Shown here one piece after another: positions 15,099 to 22,821 of a DNA stretch of 64,000 nucleotides. This DNA is from Paenibacillus glycanilyticus NBRC 16618 (GTDB lineage: Bacteria > Bacillota > Bacilli > Paenibacillales > Paenibacillaceae), in assembly GCF_004000805.1 (NCBI RefSeq), contig NZ_BILY01000021.1, positions 40,608 to 104,607 of the forward strand. The letters are read 5' to 3'. The translations under genes and the position numbers were made by a program. The number at the start of each line of letters is the position of its first letter. The stretch's first letter is position 1. Below the pieces are notes generated by a model. That model had not been told where the DNA came from. It was given only the letters and a program-made list of their open reading frames with translations, and made no database searches.

Positions 15099-15866
15099 CT
15101 ATTTGCATTCAACAATAATTCCGGCTTTCTTGTATCGTTCAAGGATATCCGGGCTTAATCCGGAGTCCGTAACAATACGCTCAATCTTATCCAGTCCGCA
15201 TACCGGCGTAAGCGATACGACATCAAACTTGCTGCTGTCCGCAAGCACGATAACCCGCCTCGTCCGCTCCAGCATCCTTTTTTTCAATTGAATCTCGCTA
15301 ATCCCGTAATCCGTCAGCCCTTCGGTCAGGGAGATGCCGCTCATGCTCATGAAGAACAGGTCGGCATGGAACTGGGAAACAAACGACTCGGCATAATCTC
15401 CAACCGCGCATTGTTCCGAATTACGCACGACCCCGCCGACAAAAATAATCGTAAACTGAGGCTTAGCCATAAGAATCGAAGCAATCGGAAAGGAATTGGT
15501 TAATATCGTTAACCGTTCGAAACGGGACGCCAAGGCCTTGGCGAACTCCGTATTCGTCGTGCTCACGTCCAGGAACAAGGATTGCCCCTCTTCCACAAAA
15601 CGAAGAGCCGTCTGGGCCAGCTCGCGTTTCTCGGGATGTCTCTTCGTCTCCCGCACGGTAAAGGGAAGCTCTTTCCGGTAGTCCGCCTGAGGCAAGGTCG
15701 CCCCACCATGAACCCGTTTCAAGAAACCTTCCTGCTCCAGATACTCCATATCTCTTCGGATCGTCTCGAACGAGACGCCGAATCTCGCGATTAAATCAGC
15801 CGTCTTGACCGATTGAGATTCATGAAGCAGCTGTATGATTTGTTGATGCCGGTCATGTATAAGCAT
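15099..15866 (-). CDS. DeoR/GlpR family transcriptional regulator
   Basis: 255 residues. The N-terminal DeoR HTH (KTADLIARFGVSFETIRRDM, then YLEQEGFLKRVHGGA) is canonical. The DeoRC sugar-phosphate sensor follows, with FLDVSTTNTEFAKAL, ILTNSFPIA, FVGGVVRNSE and VLADSSKFD. Such regulators repress sugar catabolic genes and are released by a sugar phosphate. The most likely target is the downstream EamA-phosphoesterase operon, which carries a similar upstream motif. Confidence 0.85.
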   Translation of the reverse strand: MLIHDRHQQIIQLLHESQSVKTADLIARFGVSFETIRRDMEYLEQEGFLKRVHGGATLPQADYRKELPFTVRETKRHPEKRELAQTALRFVEEGQSLFLDVSTTNTEFAKALASRFERLTILTNSFPIASILMAKPQFTIIFVGGVVRNSEQCAVGDYAESFVSQFHADLFFMSMSGISLTEGLTDYGISEIQLKKRMLERTRRVIVLADSSKFDVVSLTPVCGLDKIERIVTDSGLSPDILERYKKAGIIVECK

Positions 15867-15913
15867 GGATACTCCCCCAATAATGCGGACTTCAATACGC
15901 TATTCCTTCTAGA

Positions 15914-15931
15914 ATACCACAAAAACACACC
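15914..15931 (-). promoter_or_regulatory. Candidate DeoR autoregulatory site
   Basis: GGTGTGTTTTTGTGGTAT on the minus strand matches most of the motif at 14941-14964 and lies about 50 bp upstream of the DeoR start. Confidence 0.4.
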
Positions 15932-15934
15932 TAA

Positions 15935-15973
15935 CAAAAAAAGGCCGGAAACCCTAAACGGGTGTCCGGCCTT
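15935..15973 (-). terminator. Terminator of the TagO-type gene
   Basis: AAGGCCGGACACCC / GGGTTTCCGGCCTT on the minus strand, with a short loop, is followed by a run of T residues. Confidence 0.8.
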
Positions 15974-15978
15974 AGACT

Positions 15979-16953
15979 TTATATTTCTACCAGCATCAGA
16001 ATAATAGAGGATAAGCCGAGGCATGTACCCATTAAACACAATACCATCAGAGCCTGCTTATGATTAAGCCCCGCCCGCAGCAGACGGTAATGCGCCTGGC
16101 TTGCGTCAGCCTGGTAGATGGCTTTCCCTTGCAGGAAGCGTTTCAGCATCACGTACAGATTATCGAAGATCGGAACCCCCAAGGCGAGGATCGGGATAAA
16201 AATAGAGAGTGCCGTAGCTTGCTTGAAAGCTCCGTCTAGCGAAATAACGGCAAGCATAAATCCGAGAAAAGTCGCCCCCGCGTCGCCCATGAATATTTTG
16301 GCCGGAGGTTTGTTGAATCTTAAATACGCCAACGTTATGCCTACTAGAATAATCGCCATATTCGCAGAGTTCGACTGCCCCATGGCAAGCGCTACGATAA
16401 ACAGGGTCATCGCGGAGATGGCAGAAAGCCCTCCCGCCAGACCGTCCAGACCGTCCGAGAAGTTGATGACCGTCGTCACCCCGAAGATCCAAAGCGTCGT
16501 TAAGACAAATTGCAAAAGAACGGGAAGCTCCACATAATGGCCGGAGAACGGATTAACGAAGCCCTCAAACACAACGCCCGAGGCGTATACCAACACAGCG
16601 GCGGAGAGTTGAACGATCAGCTTCGGCAGTGCGGGAAAATCCTTGCCTTTCGTCTTATACCAATCGTCAACCGTACCGATCGCCAGCAGCAATAGGCCGC
16701 CAAGAAAGATCGCCCCCGTCTGCATGGAGAAGTCCCGGACCACAGCCAGGTAAGCGATAAAAAAGCCAATAAAAATCGCGTAACCGGCCGTCAGCGGAAT
16801 CGGCTTCCGGTGCAGCTTGCGCTCGACGTCCTTCCTGGGCCTGTCTACAAAATCAATCTTAAACGCAAGCCGGCTGAGTGGAGGAATCAACACGAGTACC
16901 GTTATAAAAGAAAGCAAAAAAGCAGCAACGTATAAAATAGCAATCACCACCAA
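15979..16953 (-). CDS. TagO/WecA-type undecaprenyl-phosphate GlcNAc-1-phosphate transferase
   Basis: 324 residues with about ten membrane helices. It transfers a sugar-1-phosphate (typically GlcNAc) to undecaprenyl phosphate at the inner face of the membrane, the first step of teichoic acid or surface polymer synthesis. Active-site blocks DDWYKTKGKDFPALPK, NFSDGLDGLAGGL and MGDAGATFLGF are intact. The usual HHxHHRL loop appears as QADASQAHYRLL, so most of its histidines are missing. The start is uncertain: TTG at 16953, or the GTG codons following, with a weak ribosome site. Divergent from the LuxR-STAND gene. Confidence 0.82.
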   Translation of the reverse strand: MVVIAILYVAAFLLSFITVLVLIPPLSRLAFKIDFVDRPRKDVERKLHRKPIPLTAGYAIFIGFFIAYLAVVRDFSMQTGAIFLGGLLLLAIGTVDDWYKTKGKDFPALPKLIVQLSAAVLVYASGVVFEGFVNPFSGHYVELPVLLQFVLTTLWIFGVTTVINFSDGLDGLAGGLSAISAMTLFIVALAMGQSNSANMAIILVGITLAYLRFNKPPAKIFMGDAGATFLGFMLAVISLDGAFKQATALSIFIPILALGVPIFDNLYVMLKRFLQGKAIYQADASQAHYRLLRAGLNHKQALMVLCLMGTCLGLSSIILMLVEI

Positions 16954-17016
16954 TATGTAAATATACCTTATCTCTCATTATATATTTAGCACGAATGGTG
17001 TCGACTGATGATTCAC

Positions 17017-17062
17017 TGACTGTCGACTGACGCTGGATTTATCCCGCGCGATTCGACAGTCA
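17017..17062. promoter_or_regulatory. Inverted repeat in the tagO/LuxR divergent region
   Basis: TGACTGTCGA (17017-17026) and TCGACAGTCA (17053-17062) are perfect inverted copies 26 bp apart. A related GTCGACTGA also occurs at about 17000. The site lies upstream of both divergent genes and is a candidate operator for the LuxR-type protein. Confidence 0.45.
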
Positions 17063-17148
17063 TTGTATTCCAAACCGTTTACACTATGAGATGTTTATAT
17101 ATCCAAAAGTTGAGCCGCCTGTGCCGCGGCAAGAGGTGATCCCCGATT

Positions 17149-19197
17149 ATGGCGAAGGAGCAAGGAAATCTTAGACCTGCCGATGACTATAATGTTCCTG
17201 GCGGCAGAGAGCTTTATGGCAGGGACCGGGAAGTTCAGCTGTTTGCGGATGTGCTGGAGACGCCGTCCGTTGCCAGGAGAATGATTAGCGTTTACGGTAC
17301 CGGCGGTGTAGGAAAAACCGTGCTGCTCCGGGAATTCGAACAAATGGCAAGGCAGCGAAAAACTCCGTTTGTTATGGTAGACTCCAGGCTGTTTGCCCAT
17401 ACGCCAGCTGAATTCTGCTTATTTCTGCTGCGGGCCCTTCATGCTCCGATACCCGAAATCATGAACCCAAATGACGCGGCAGCGTTAATTGAATTATGCC
17501 GGGAGGTTATACTCGGGGCGGGGATACCCTTTGTTCTAGCCATAGATACATTCGAAGAAATCGGGGAAATGGAGCACTGGCTGCGGGACAGCTTCATAAA
17601 CCGGATGCCGGAAGGCATTATCATGATTCTAAGCGGCCGATTCGCCCTGCATTCCTCCTGGCACGCTTTTCCCGCTTGGCAGCGCATCATCTATCCGCTT
17701 CCTATCCGGGATCTGGATTACCCGGCTGTCCGGTCTTATTTGCGCAGATGCGGTATTGCGGTAGACGAGACCATCCGTTCCATCTGGATAAGAACGCGCG
17801 GCCACCCGCTTTCCCTCGCGCTTCTTGCCTCTACTTCGCTTGTAACCCATGAGGAAAAGAGGCAGCCCTCTAACGAAGACGCGTGGTTTAGCCATATCGT
17901 GCAGACCTGGCTGCGGGAAGTACCCGATTCATATATGAGGGAATTGGTCGAGTCGGCTGCCGTTGCCCGCCACTTCAATCAGGAAATGCTCAGCCGCATG
18001 CTGGGCAGACCCGTAACGACGGAGCAGTTCAGGAAGCTGATCTCTTACTCTTTCATTCAACGCATGGACCGGGGCTGGCTGCTTCATGAGCTGCTGCGAG
18101 AAGCCATCTCCAAGGATTTGCGAATGCGGATGCCCGAACGCTACAACCGGATTTGGCATCGTTGCCTTCAGTATTATTCCAATAAACTCAAGCAATCGGC
18201 GAGAAATAAATCGGTCTCCTGGGAGAACGCGGAGTTTCTCTATTATATCGGCAATCAGTTTATTCATTTTTTAATGTACCGGCAGTGGGTATCCTGCAGC
18301 GTAGAACCGCTTGGACCGGGCAATTGGGAAGAAGCCGAGCAATATATCGAGCAGCGCAGACGTACGGCGAAAGATTCCTATATCCCGTTCTCCGCGCAGG
18401 ACGGCTCCCAAATTCAATACTGCCTGTCCAGAGAGGAGAGCCTCCTCGTGCTTAACCAGATTCGTCTTCAGGAGCTATACGAGCTGGAGCCGGGCTGCGT
18501 GAAGCTAATCCGAAACGGCGAAGATGAAGTGTGCGGACTAATCGAGATCATTCCTATTCACGCCGGGACAATCGGTTATTTGAGGACAGCCAGGATGTCT
18601 CGCGCCTATTTCAATGCGTTGCCGGAGGAATTGCTGCAGGAGCTCGCGGTTCAGCCCCCCAGCCATTCCGGATACTTTGTCAAAATCCTCGACGTTTACG
18701 ATTTCGCAAACGACGTCATGATGCATGCTTCTTTATCGACGCTGATCAGTCATATTCTATCAACGGGTTATATCGTCGCCGCGCCGATAGGCAATCCGAT
18801 CTCTCATGCCATTTGCGCAAGCCTTGGTCTCGAACAGGCTGCCGGGGCCGTCAATCTGGATTATGACGGCGTTACGCCCGCTCCTTATTACATTCTTGAT
18901 ACTCGCGGCAATAAGGTGAACCATTACGTGGATAGAATGATTGCCGCGCTTGGCATGCAGGAGGAGGAGCAAGAGGCGGAAGCCGAAGGATTCGCCGAAG
19001 AGGCCTTACTCTCCTTGCTGTCCCGCCGTGAACGGGAGGTTCTGGATCGCGTGATCCTTGGCCGGTCCAATCTGGAGCTCGCCAAGGACCTTTGCTTAAG
19101 CGAAGTGACCGTCAAGAAACATCTGGCCAACATATTCCGCAAGCTTGAAGTGAAAAGCCGAACCCAGCTAATCCATAAAGTATCGGGACGCGCCTAG
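17149..19197 (+). CDS. LuxR-type STAND ATPase transcriptional regulator
   Basis: 682 residues. An NB-ARC/AAA-like ATPase starts with GREL-YGRDREV and Walker A GTGGVGKT (residues 50-57), then Walker B-like VLAIDTFEEIGEM and an LSGRF sensor segment. A helical section and an alpha/beta segment follow (residues about 400-600, with YFVKILDVYDFANDVMM and AICASLGLEQAAG), possibly GNAT-like. The C-terminal LuxR HTH reads LSRREREVLDRVILGRSNLE then TVKKHLANIFRKLEVKSR. MalT-like proteins of this type are ATP-dependent, ligand-triggered activators. Ligand and targets are unknown. AGAGGTGAT precedes the ATG. Confidence 0.82.
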   Translation: MAKEQGNLRPADDYNVPGGRELYGRDREVQLFADVLETPSVARRMISVYGTGGVGKTVLLREFEQMARQRKTPFVMVDSRLFAHTPAEFCLFLLRALHAPIPEIMNPNDAAALIELCREVILGAGIPFVLAIDTFEEIGEMEHWLRDSFINRMPEGIIMILSGRFALHSSWHAFPAWQRIIYPLPIRDLDYPAVRSYLRRCGIAVDETIRSIWIRTRGHPLSLALLASTSLVTHEEKRQPSNEDAWFSHIVQTWLREVPDSYMRELVESAAVARHFNQEMLSRMLGRPVTTEQFRKLISYSFIQRMDRGWLLHELLREAISKDLRMRMPERYNRIWHRCLQYYSNKLKQSARNKSVSWENAEFLYYIGNQFIHFLMYRQWVSCSVEPLGPGNWEEAEQYIEQRRRTAKDSYIPFSAQDGSQIQYCLSREESLLVLNQIRLQELYELEPGCVKLIRNGEDEVCGLIEIIPIHAGTIGYLRTARMSRAYFNALPEELLQELAVQPPSHSGYFVKILDVYDFANDVMMHASLSTLISHILSTGYIVAAPIGNPISHAICASLGLEQAAGAVNLDYDGVTPAPYYILDTRGNKVNHYVDRMIAALGMQEEEQEAEAEGFAEEALLSLLSRREREVLDRVILGRSNLELAKDLCLSEVTVKKHLANIFRKLEVKSRTQLIHKVSGRA

Positions 19198-19209
19198 GCA
19201 ACATCGAAG

Positions 19210-19237
19210 AACCGCTCCTTCTAAAGGAGCGGTTTTT
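19210..19237 (+). terminator. Terminator of the LuxR-STAND gene
   Basis: AACCGCTCCTT / AAGGAGCGGTT stem with a 3-base loop and a run of T residues, directly after the stop codon. Confidence 0.85.
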
Positions 19238-19258
19238 GCACTGAGCGCCGGATCGGCG

Positions 19259-21997
19259 CTAATGGATTCCGCTGCTTGGCGCAGCCGACTTGACCGCTGT
19301 CGCGCTGCCTTCCGCTCCGCTGCTGCTTACCGCCGCAACCTTGTAATAATAGGTCACGCCAATGGATGCGGTCGTGTCCGTGAACTTGGTCTCCGTTATT
19401 TTCGAGCCGATAACCGTAAAGGTTCCGGTTGCGGCCGTCGAACGCATCACATCGTAACCTGCCGCCCCGCTGACGGCGTTCCAGGTAAGAATGACTTTTC
19501 CGCTGTTTATATCCGTGCCCGCATTAAAGTTGGCGGGAGCCGGCAATTTAATGATAATCGGTCCTATAGGGATGACAGGATCGATCGGCGTAACGGAAAT
19601 ATCCGGTATCGGAACGGAGACGACATTGCTTGGCGCGCTTGTTCCCCCGTTATCCTCTGCCATAACCCGATAGCTGTAGGCTTTAATGAGCGAAGCGGAG
19701 GAATCCGTATAGGACGTACCGCTGACGTTAGAGGCTATCGTTGCAAAGTTCGTGCTGTTGCCGTCCGCGCGCTGCACCGTGTAATGAACCAGACCTCCAA
19801 CTTCCGCCCAGTGAAGGACAACGCTTGCACCGCCTCTTTTATCCGCCGTCAGGCTTTGCGGTGCCGGGGGCGGCTGCATCGTTACCGCTACCTTCAAGGT
19901 TGAGGAAGGCTTGCTCTCGCCATGCTCGTTCATGGCCGTAATCTGATAATAGTAAGTCTTGCCGATCGTTGCGGTTGTGTCTTTGAACTGCGTGCTTGAG
20001 GTACGTCTTGACGTGAACGGACCGTTAGGCGATTCCGAGCGTTTTACGTTGTACGTCGCGGCATCCTTCACGGCGCTCCAGCTGAGCTGTACGTCGGTCC
20101 GGTTAATGATCGTGCTGCTATACGGACCAAGCGTAGCCCGGAAGCCGAACAACTCGGCCTTCAAATTGCCGGGAGGCTGAGGCGGCGGACAATTCAGCTC
20201 CGTCTGATAGAGCTGATACTTTGCGTTGATCAGATTCGCTCTGAAGTCATCGGATGCGATCCAGATATCGTAGCCTGCAATCACGTCAAGCCGGAGGAAT
20301 GCGTCTACGTTAATCGCGTCGCATCGCCCTTGCTCATAGTTGCGGCTGTAGCCGGCTTCGATACCGGGATACAAATCAAAACCGGCATACGCCATATCGA
20401 GCAGCGTCAGCGTTAATTGAACGTCCGGACCGGCGGCAATACTGGCGTTTGCCTTTGTATCGACGTTTAGGGTTGCCGTGTTAGTCGTGTTGTTAATGGC
20501 GCGGAGTCCATTGCTGGACGAGAGGCTGAAGCCCTGCTCCAGATGGAATTGATCGTTGAAATCAACGACGACCGAAGCCCGGAAGTCCGGATCTATCCGC
20601 AAAAACAACTGCCCCTTAACAAATACGCCGGTAAAAACCGGAACGTAGAAAGGCGTGGTAAGCGGAATAAACTTGGGCTCATTTAACGCGCTGTTTCCCG
20701 TATTGGCTGCCGCATGGACTTTTGTCGTAATATCGCCGGTCAGAACAAGCTTCGAATAGAATTCCAGATCGGTATCGAACCAATCGAAATCGACATCAAG
20801 ACCGATATCCGCGTTTATGCCCAAGTTGCAGGCATTTAAGCTTGCATCGAACGCTATCCCATCGAGCTTCGCATTGTTTAGTCCGATATTGAAGCAAGGC
20901 AAAGCCAAGGAGGCATAGCTTTGAGGAGAGTACGAAGAGCCCTGATTCAACAATGACATATTCATCGGCTGCGCGCTCTGTCCGCCCGTCTGAATGGTAA
21001 CGGAGGAATTAATAGGCTTCAGTTGTTTGGGATCGATAAATTCCGATGTGCTTATATCGAGCTTGGAGAATACCTCTTTTAGTCTCGGGACAGAGGTTTT
21101 GACGATAAGCGAGCCGTTCTCTTTGCTCACCGATACGACCTTCTTCGCGATACCGCCGTAATACTTATCGTTCGGAGGCATAACAAACACATCGCCAGGG
21201 CTTAGTTTTAATTGAGGATCGCTAATGACCCAGGTCGAACTATCGCGCATGGAATAGTTTTTGCTAGCGCTCAGTTTCACTTCGGGTCTGTACTGGACGA
21301 TTTTATGAGGGGCCCCCGATTTGCCGAGCAAATAGTTACGGGCCCGCGAGAGCATCACGGCCGCTTCCGCCCGGGTTGAATGGCTCCCGCCCTGGAAGCT
21401 GCCGTCCGGCATCCCCCGAATGATTCCCGTCTCCAGCGCCGCTTCGATTAAACTCCGACTCTGCTTGATGTTCGCCTGATCCTTCAGCTTGCTTAGCAAC
21501 TGTTCATCCTTGCCCGGCGGAAGCTGTAGTGCCCGGACGATCCAAATCGCCATTTCAAACCGGGTAATGGGCTGGCTGGGCTTAAATTTGCTGTCCGGAT
21601 AATCGGCGAGCAGCAAAATACCGTGCTTTAATCCGGCCGCAATATAAGGCTCGGACCAACGCGTTGCTTCGATGTCTTTGAACGGAACGGAAACATCGTC
21701 GCCGCTATATTTTCCAAGCACGACCAGCATCTTCAGGAATTGCTCCCGCGTCACTTGCCCGGATGGCCTAAACGTTCCGTCCGTGAACCCCGCCACAATG
21801 TTCGCTTCGGCGAGCTCCATAATTTCGTTGTACGCCCAGTGCGACTGAATATCGCTGAATACGGGCCGATCGGACTTCTCCTGTTGGCTTCCCCCGTTGC
21901 CATTGCTCGCGGCAGCGGCAAGAGTTGGCGGGACCATGCCAAACAGCATGAAGAATACGGTTAGCAAGATGAGTAAATGACGGCTTCCCCTGGAAAT
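19259..21997 (-). CDS. SLH-domain surface protein with three fibronectin type III domains, ATT start
   Basis: 912 residues. A Sec signal (basic SRGSRH, hydrophobic core, then LAAAA) is complete only if translation begins at ATT 21997. That codon lies 7 bp after a perfect AGGAGG (22005-22010), with an in-frame stop upstream. Three SLH domains follow (FSDIQSHWAYNEIMELAEAN, FKDIEATRWSEPYI and a third ending in TRAEAAVMLSRA), then a large beta-rich region without recognised family. Three C-terminal Fn3 domains finish the protein (for example VQLSWSAVKDAATYNVKRSE). The SLH domains should anchor it to pyruvylated wall polymer. Confidence 0.82.
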   Translation of the reverse strand: MSRGSRHLLILLTVFFMLFGMVPPTLAAAASNGNGGSQQEKSDRPVFSDIQSHWAYNEIMELAEANIVAGFTDGTFRPSGQVTREQFLKMLVVLGKYSGDDVSVPFKDIEATRWSEPYIAAGLKHGILLLADYPDSKFKPSQPITRFEMAIWIVRALQLPPGKDEQLLSKLKDQANIKQSRSLIEAALETGIIRGMPDGSFQGGSHSTRAEAAVMLSRARNYLLGKSGAPHKIVQYRPEVKLSASKNYSMRDSSTWVISDPQLKLSPGDVFVMPPNDKYYGGIAKKVVSVSKENGSLIVKTSVPRLKEVFSKLDISTSEFIDPKQLKPINSSVTIQTGGQSAQPMNMSLLNQGSSYSPQSYASLALPCFNIGLNNAKLDGIAFDASLNACNLGINADIGLDVDFDWFDTDLEFYSKLVLTGDITTKVHAAANTGNSALNEPKFIPLTTPFYVPVFTGVFVKGQLFLRIDPDFRASVVVDFNDQFHLEQGFSLSSSNGLRAINNTTNTATLNVDTKANASIAAGPDVQLTLTLLDMAYAGFDLYPGIEAGYSRNYEQGRCDAINVDAFLRLDVIAGYDIWIASDDFRANLINAKYQLYQTELNCPPPQPPGNLKAELFGFRATLGPYSSTIINRTDVQLSWSAVKDAATYNVKRSESPNGPFTSRRTSSTQFKDTTATIGKTYYYQITAMNEHGESKPSSTLKVAVTMQPPPAPQSLTADKRGGASVVLHWAEVGGLVHYTVQRADGNSTNFATIASNVSGTSYTDSSASLIKAYSYRVMAEDNGGTSAPSNVVSVPIPDISVTPIDPVIPIGPIIIKLPAPANFNAGTDINSGKVILTWNAVSGAAGYDVMRSTAATGTFTVIGSKITETKFTDTTASIGVTYYYKVAAVSSSGAEGSATAVKSAAPSSGIH

Positions 21998-22216
21998 ACG
22001 AACACCTCCTCATGAAACCAATAATAGCTTCCCTCTACCGTTTTTAGTCGTGTCTTCCTAAAGTCATTTCAACAATAGCACCGCCCTCACCCATTGGATA
22101 TTATCCGAAAGTAGTAATTCAGAACGAGCGGCGGCTGGTTGTTTTGCGAATAGTCATGTATAATCTTGTCGAACGAATTGCATGCAATTTATCTGAAAAA
22201 GGAGCGTCATATTCCC

Positions 22217-22579
22217 ATGCTAATTGTCTCCGTCATCTTAACGGCGATTGTTGCGATTGAACATGTGTATATCCTGATCCTGGAGATGTTTCTGTGGACG
22301 GGTCCAAGAGCAAGGAAAGCTTTCGGAACCGACAAAGCGTTTGCGGAGGCAACCCAATCGCTTGCCGCCAACCAGGGACTGTACAACGGCTTCTTGGCCG
22401 CAGGCCTGCTCTGGGGGCTTGTTCATCCCGATGCCTCGACCGGGCACCAGATTCAGCTATTTTTCCTGGGCTGCGTACTTGTAGCTGCGGTCTACGGAGG
22501 TTTTACGGCGAAGCGTTCGATTCTGCTCGTTCAAGGTCTGCCGGCATTCATCGCACTGATTGCCGTGCTTTTAACTTAG
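22217..22579 (+). CDS. DUF1304 family membrane protein
   Basis: 120 residues, four membrane helices. Family hallmarks are AIVAIEHVYILILEMFLW, ANQGLYNGFLAAGLLWG and the final GLPAFIALIAVLL. Function is unknown. AAAAAGGAG ends at 22204, 12 bp before the ATG at 22217. ATT at 22211, in frame and 6 bp from the ribosome site, is an equally placed alternative start. Extended promoter-like TATAAT lies near 22160. Monocistronic. Confidence 0.75.
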   Translation: MLIVSVILTAIVAIEHVYILILEMFLWTGPRARKAFGTDKAFAEATQSLAANQGLYNGFLAAGLLWGLVHPDASTGHQIQLFFLGCVLVAAVYGGFTAKRSILLVQGLPAFIALIAVLLT

Positions 22580-22597
22580 TATTTTTCCAGGATGAAT

Positions 22598-22636
22598 AAA
22601 AATGGCTGCGGAGTCTTTCTCCGCAGCCATTTTTTT
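22598..22636 (+). terminator. Terminator of the DUF1304 gene
   Basis: AATGGCTGCGGAG / CTCCGCAGCCATT stem with a 5-base loop, A-run before and seven T after. Confidence 0.85.
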
Positions 22637-22821
22637 ATATCGATGTTCACTCATTTGAATAATGAAAACGCTTAATTATGTGTTAGAATACATGACAAAA
22701 TTTATAAATAATTAATAAATTTATTTAAAAAATTTACTTTTATATGATTATACGTTAGATTTGTTGACGCTCTATTAACATGGTGATAGAATCTCTATCG
22801 AGTTCATATGGAAGGAGTTGC

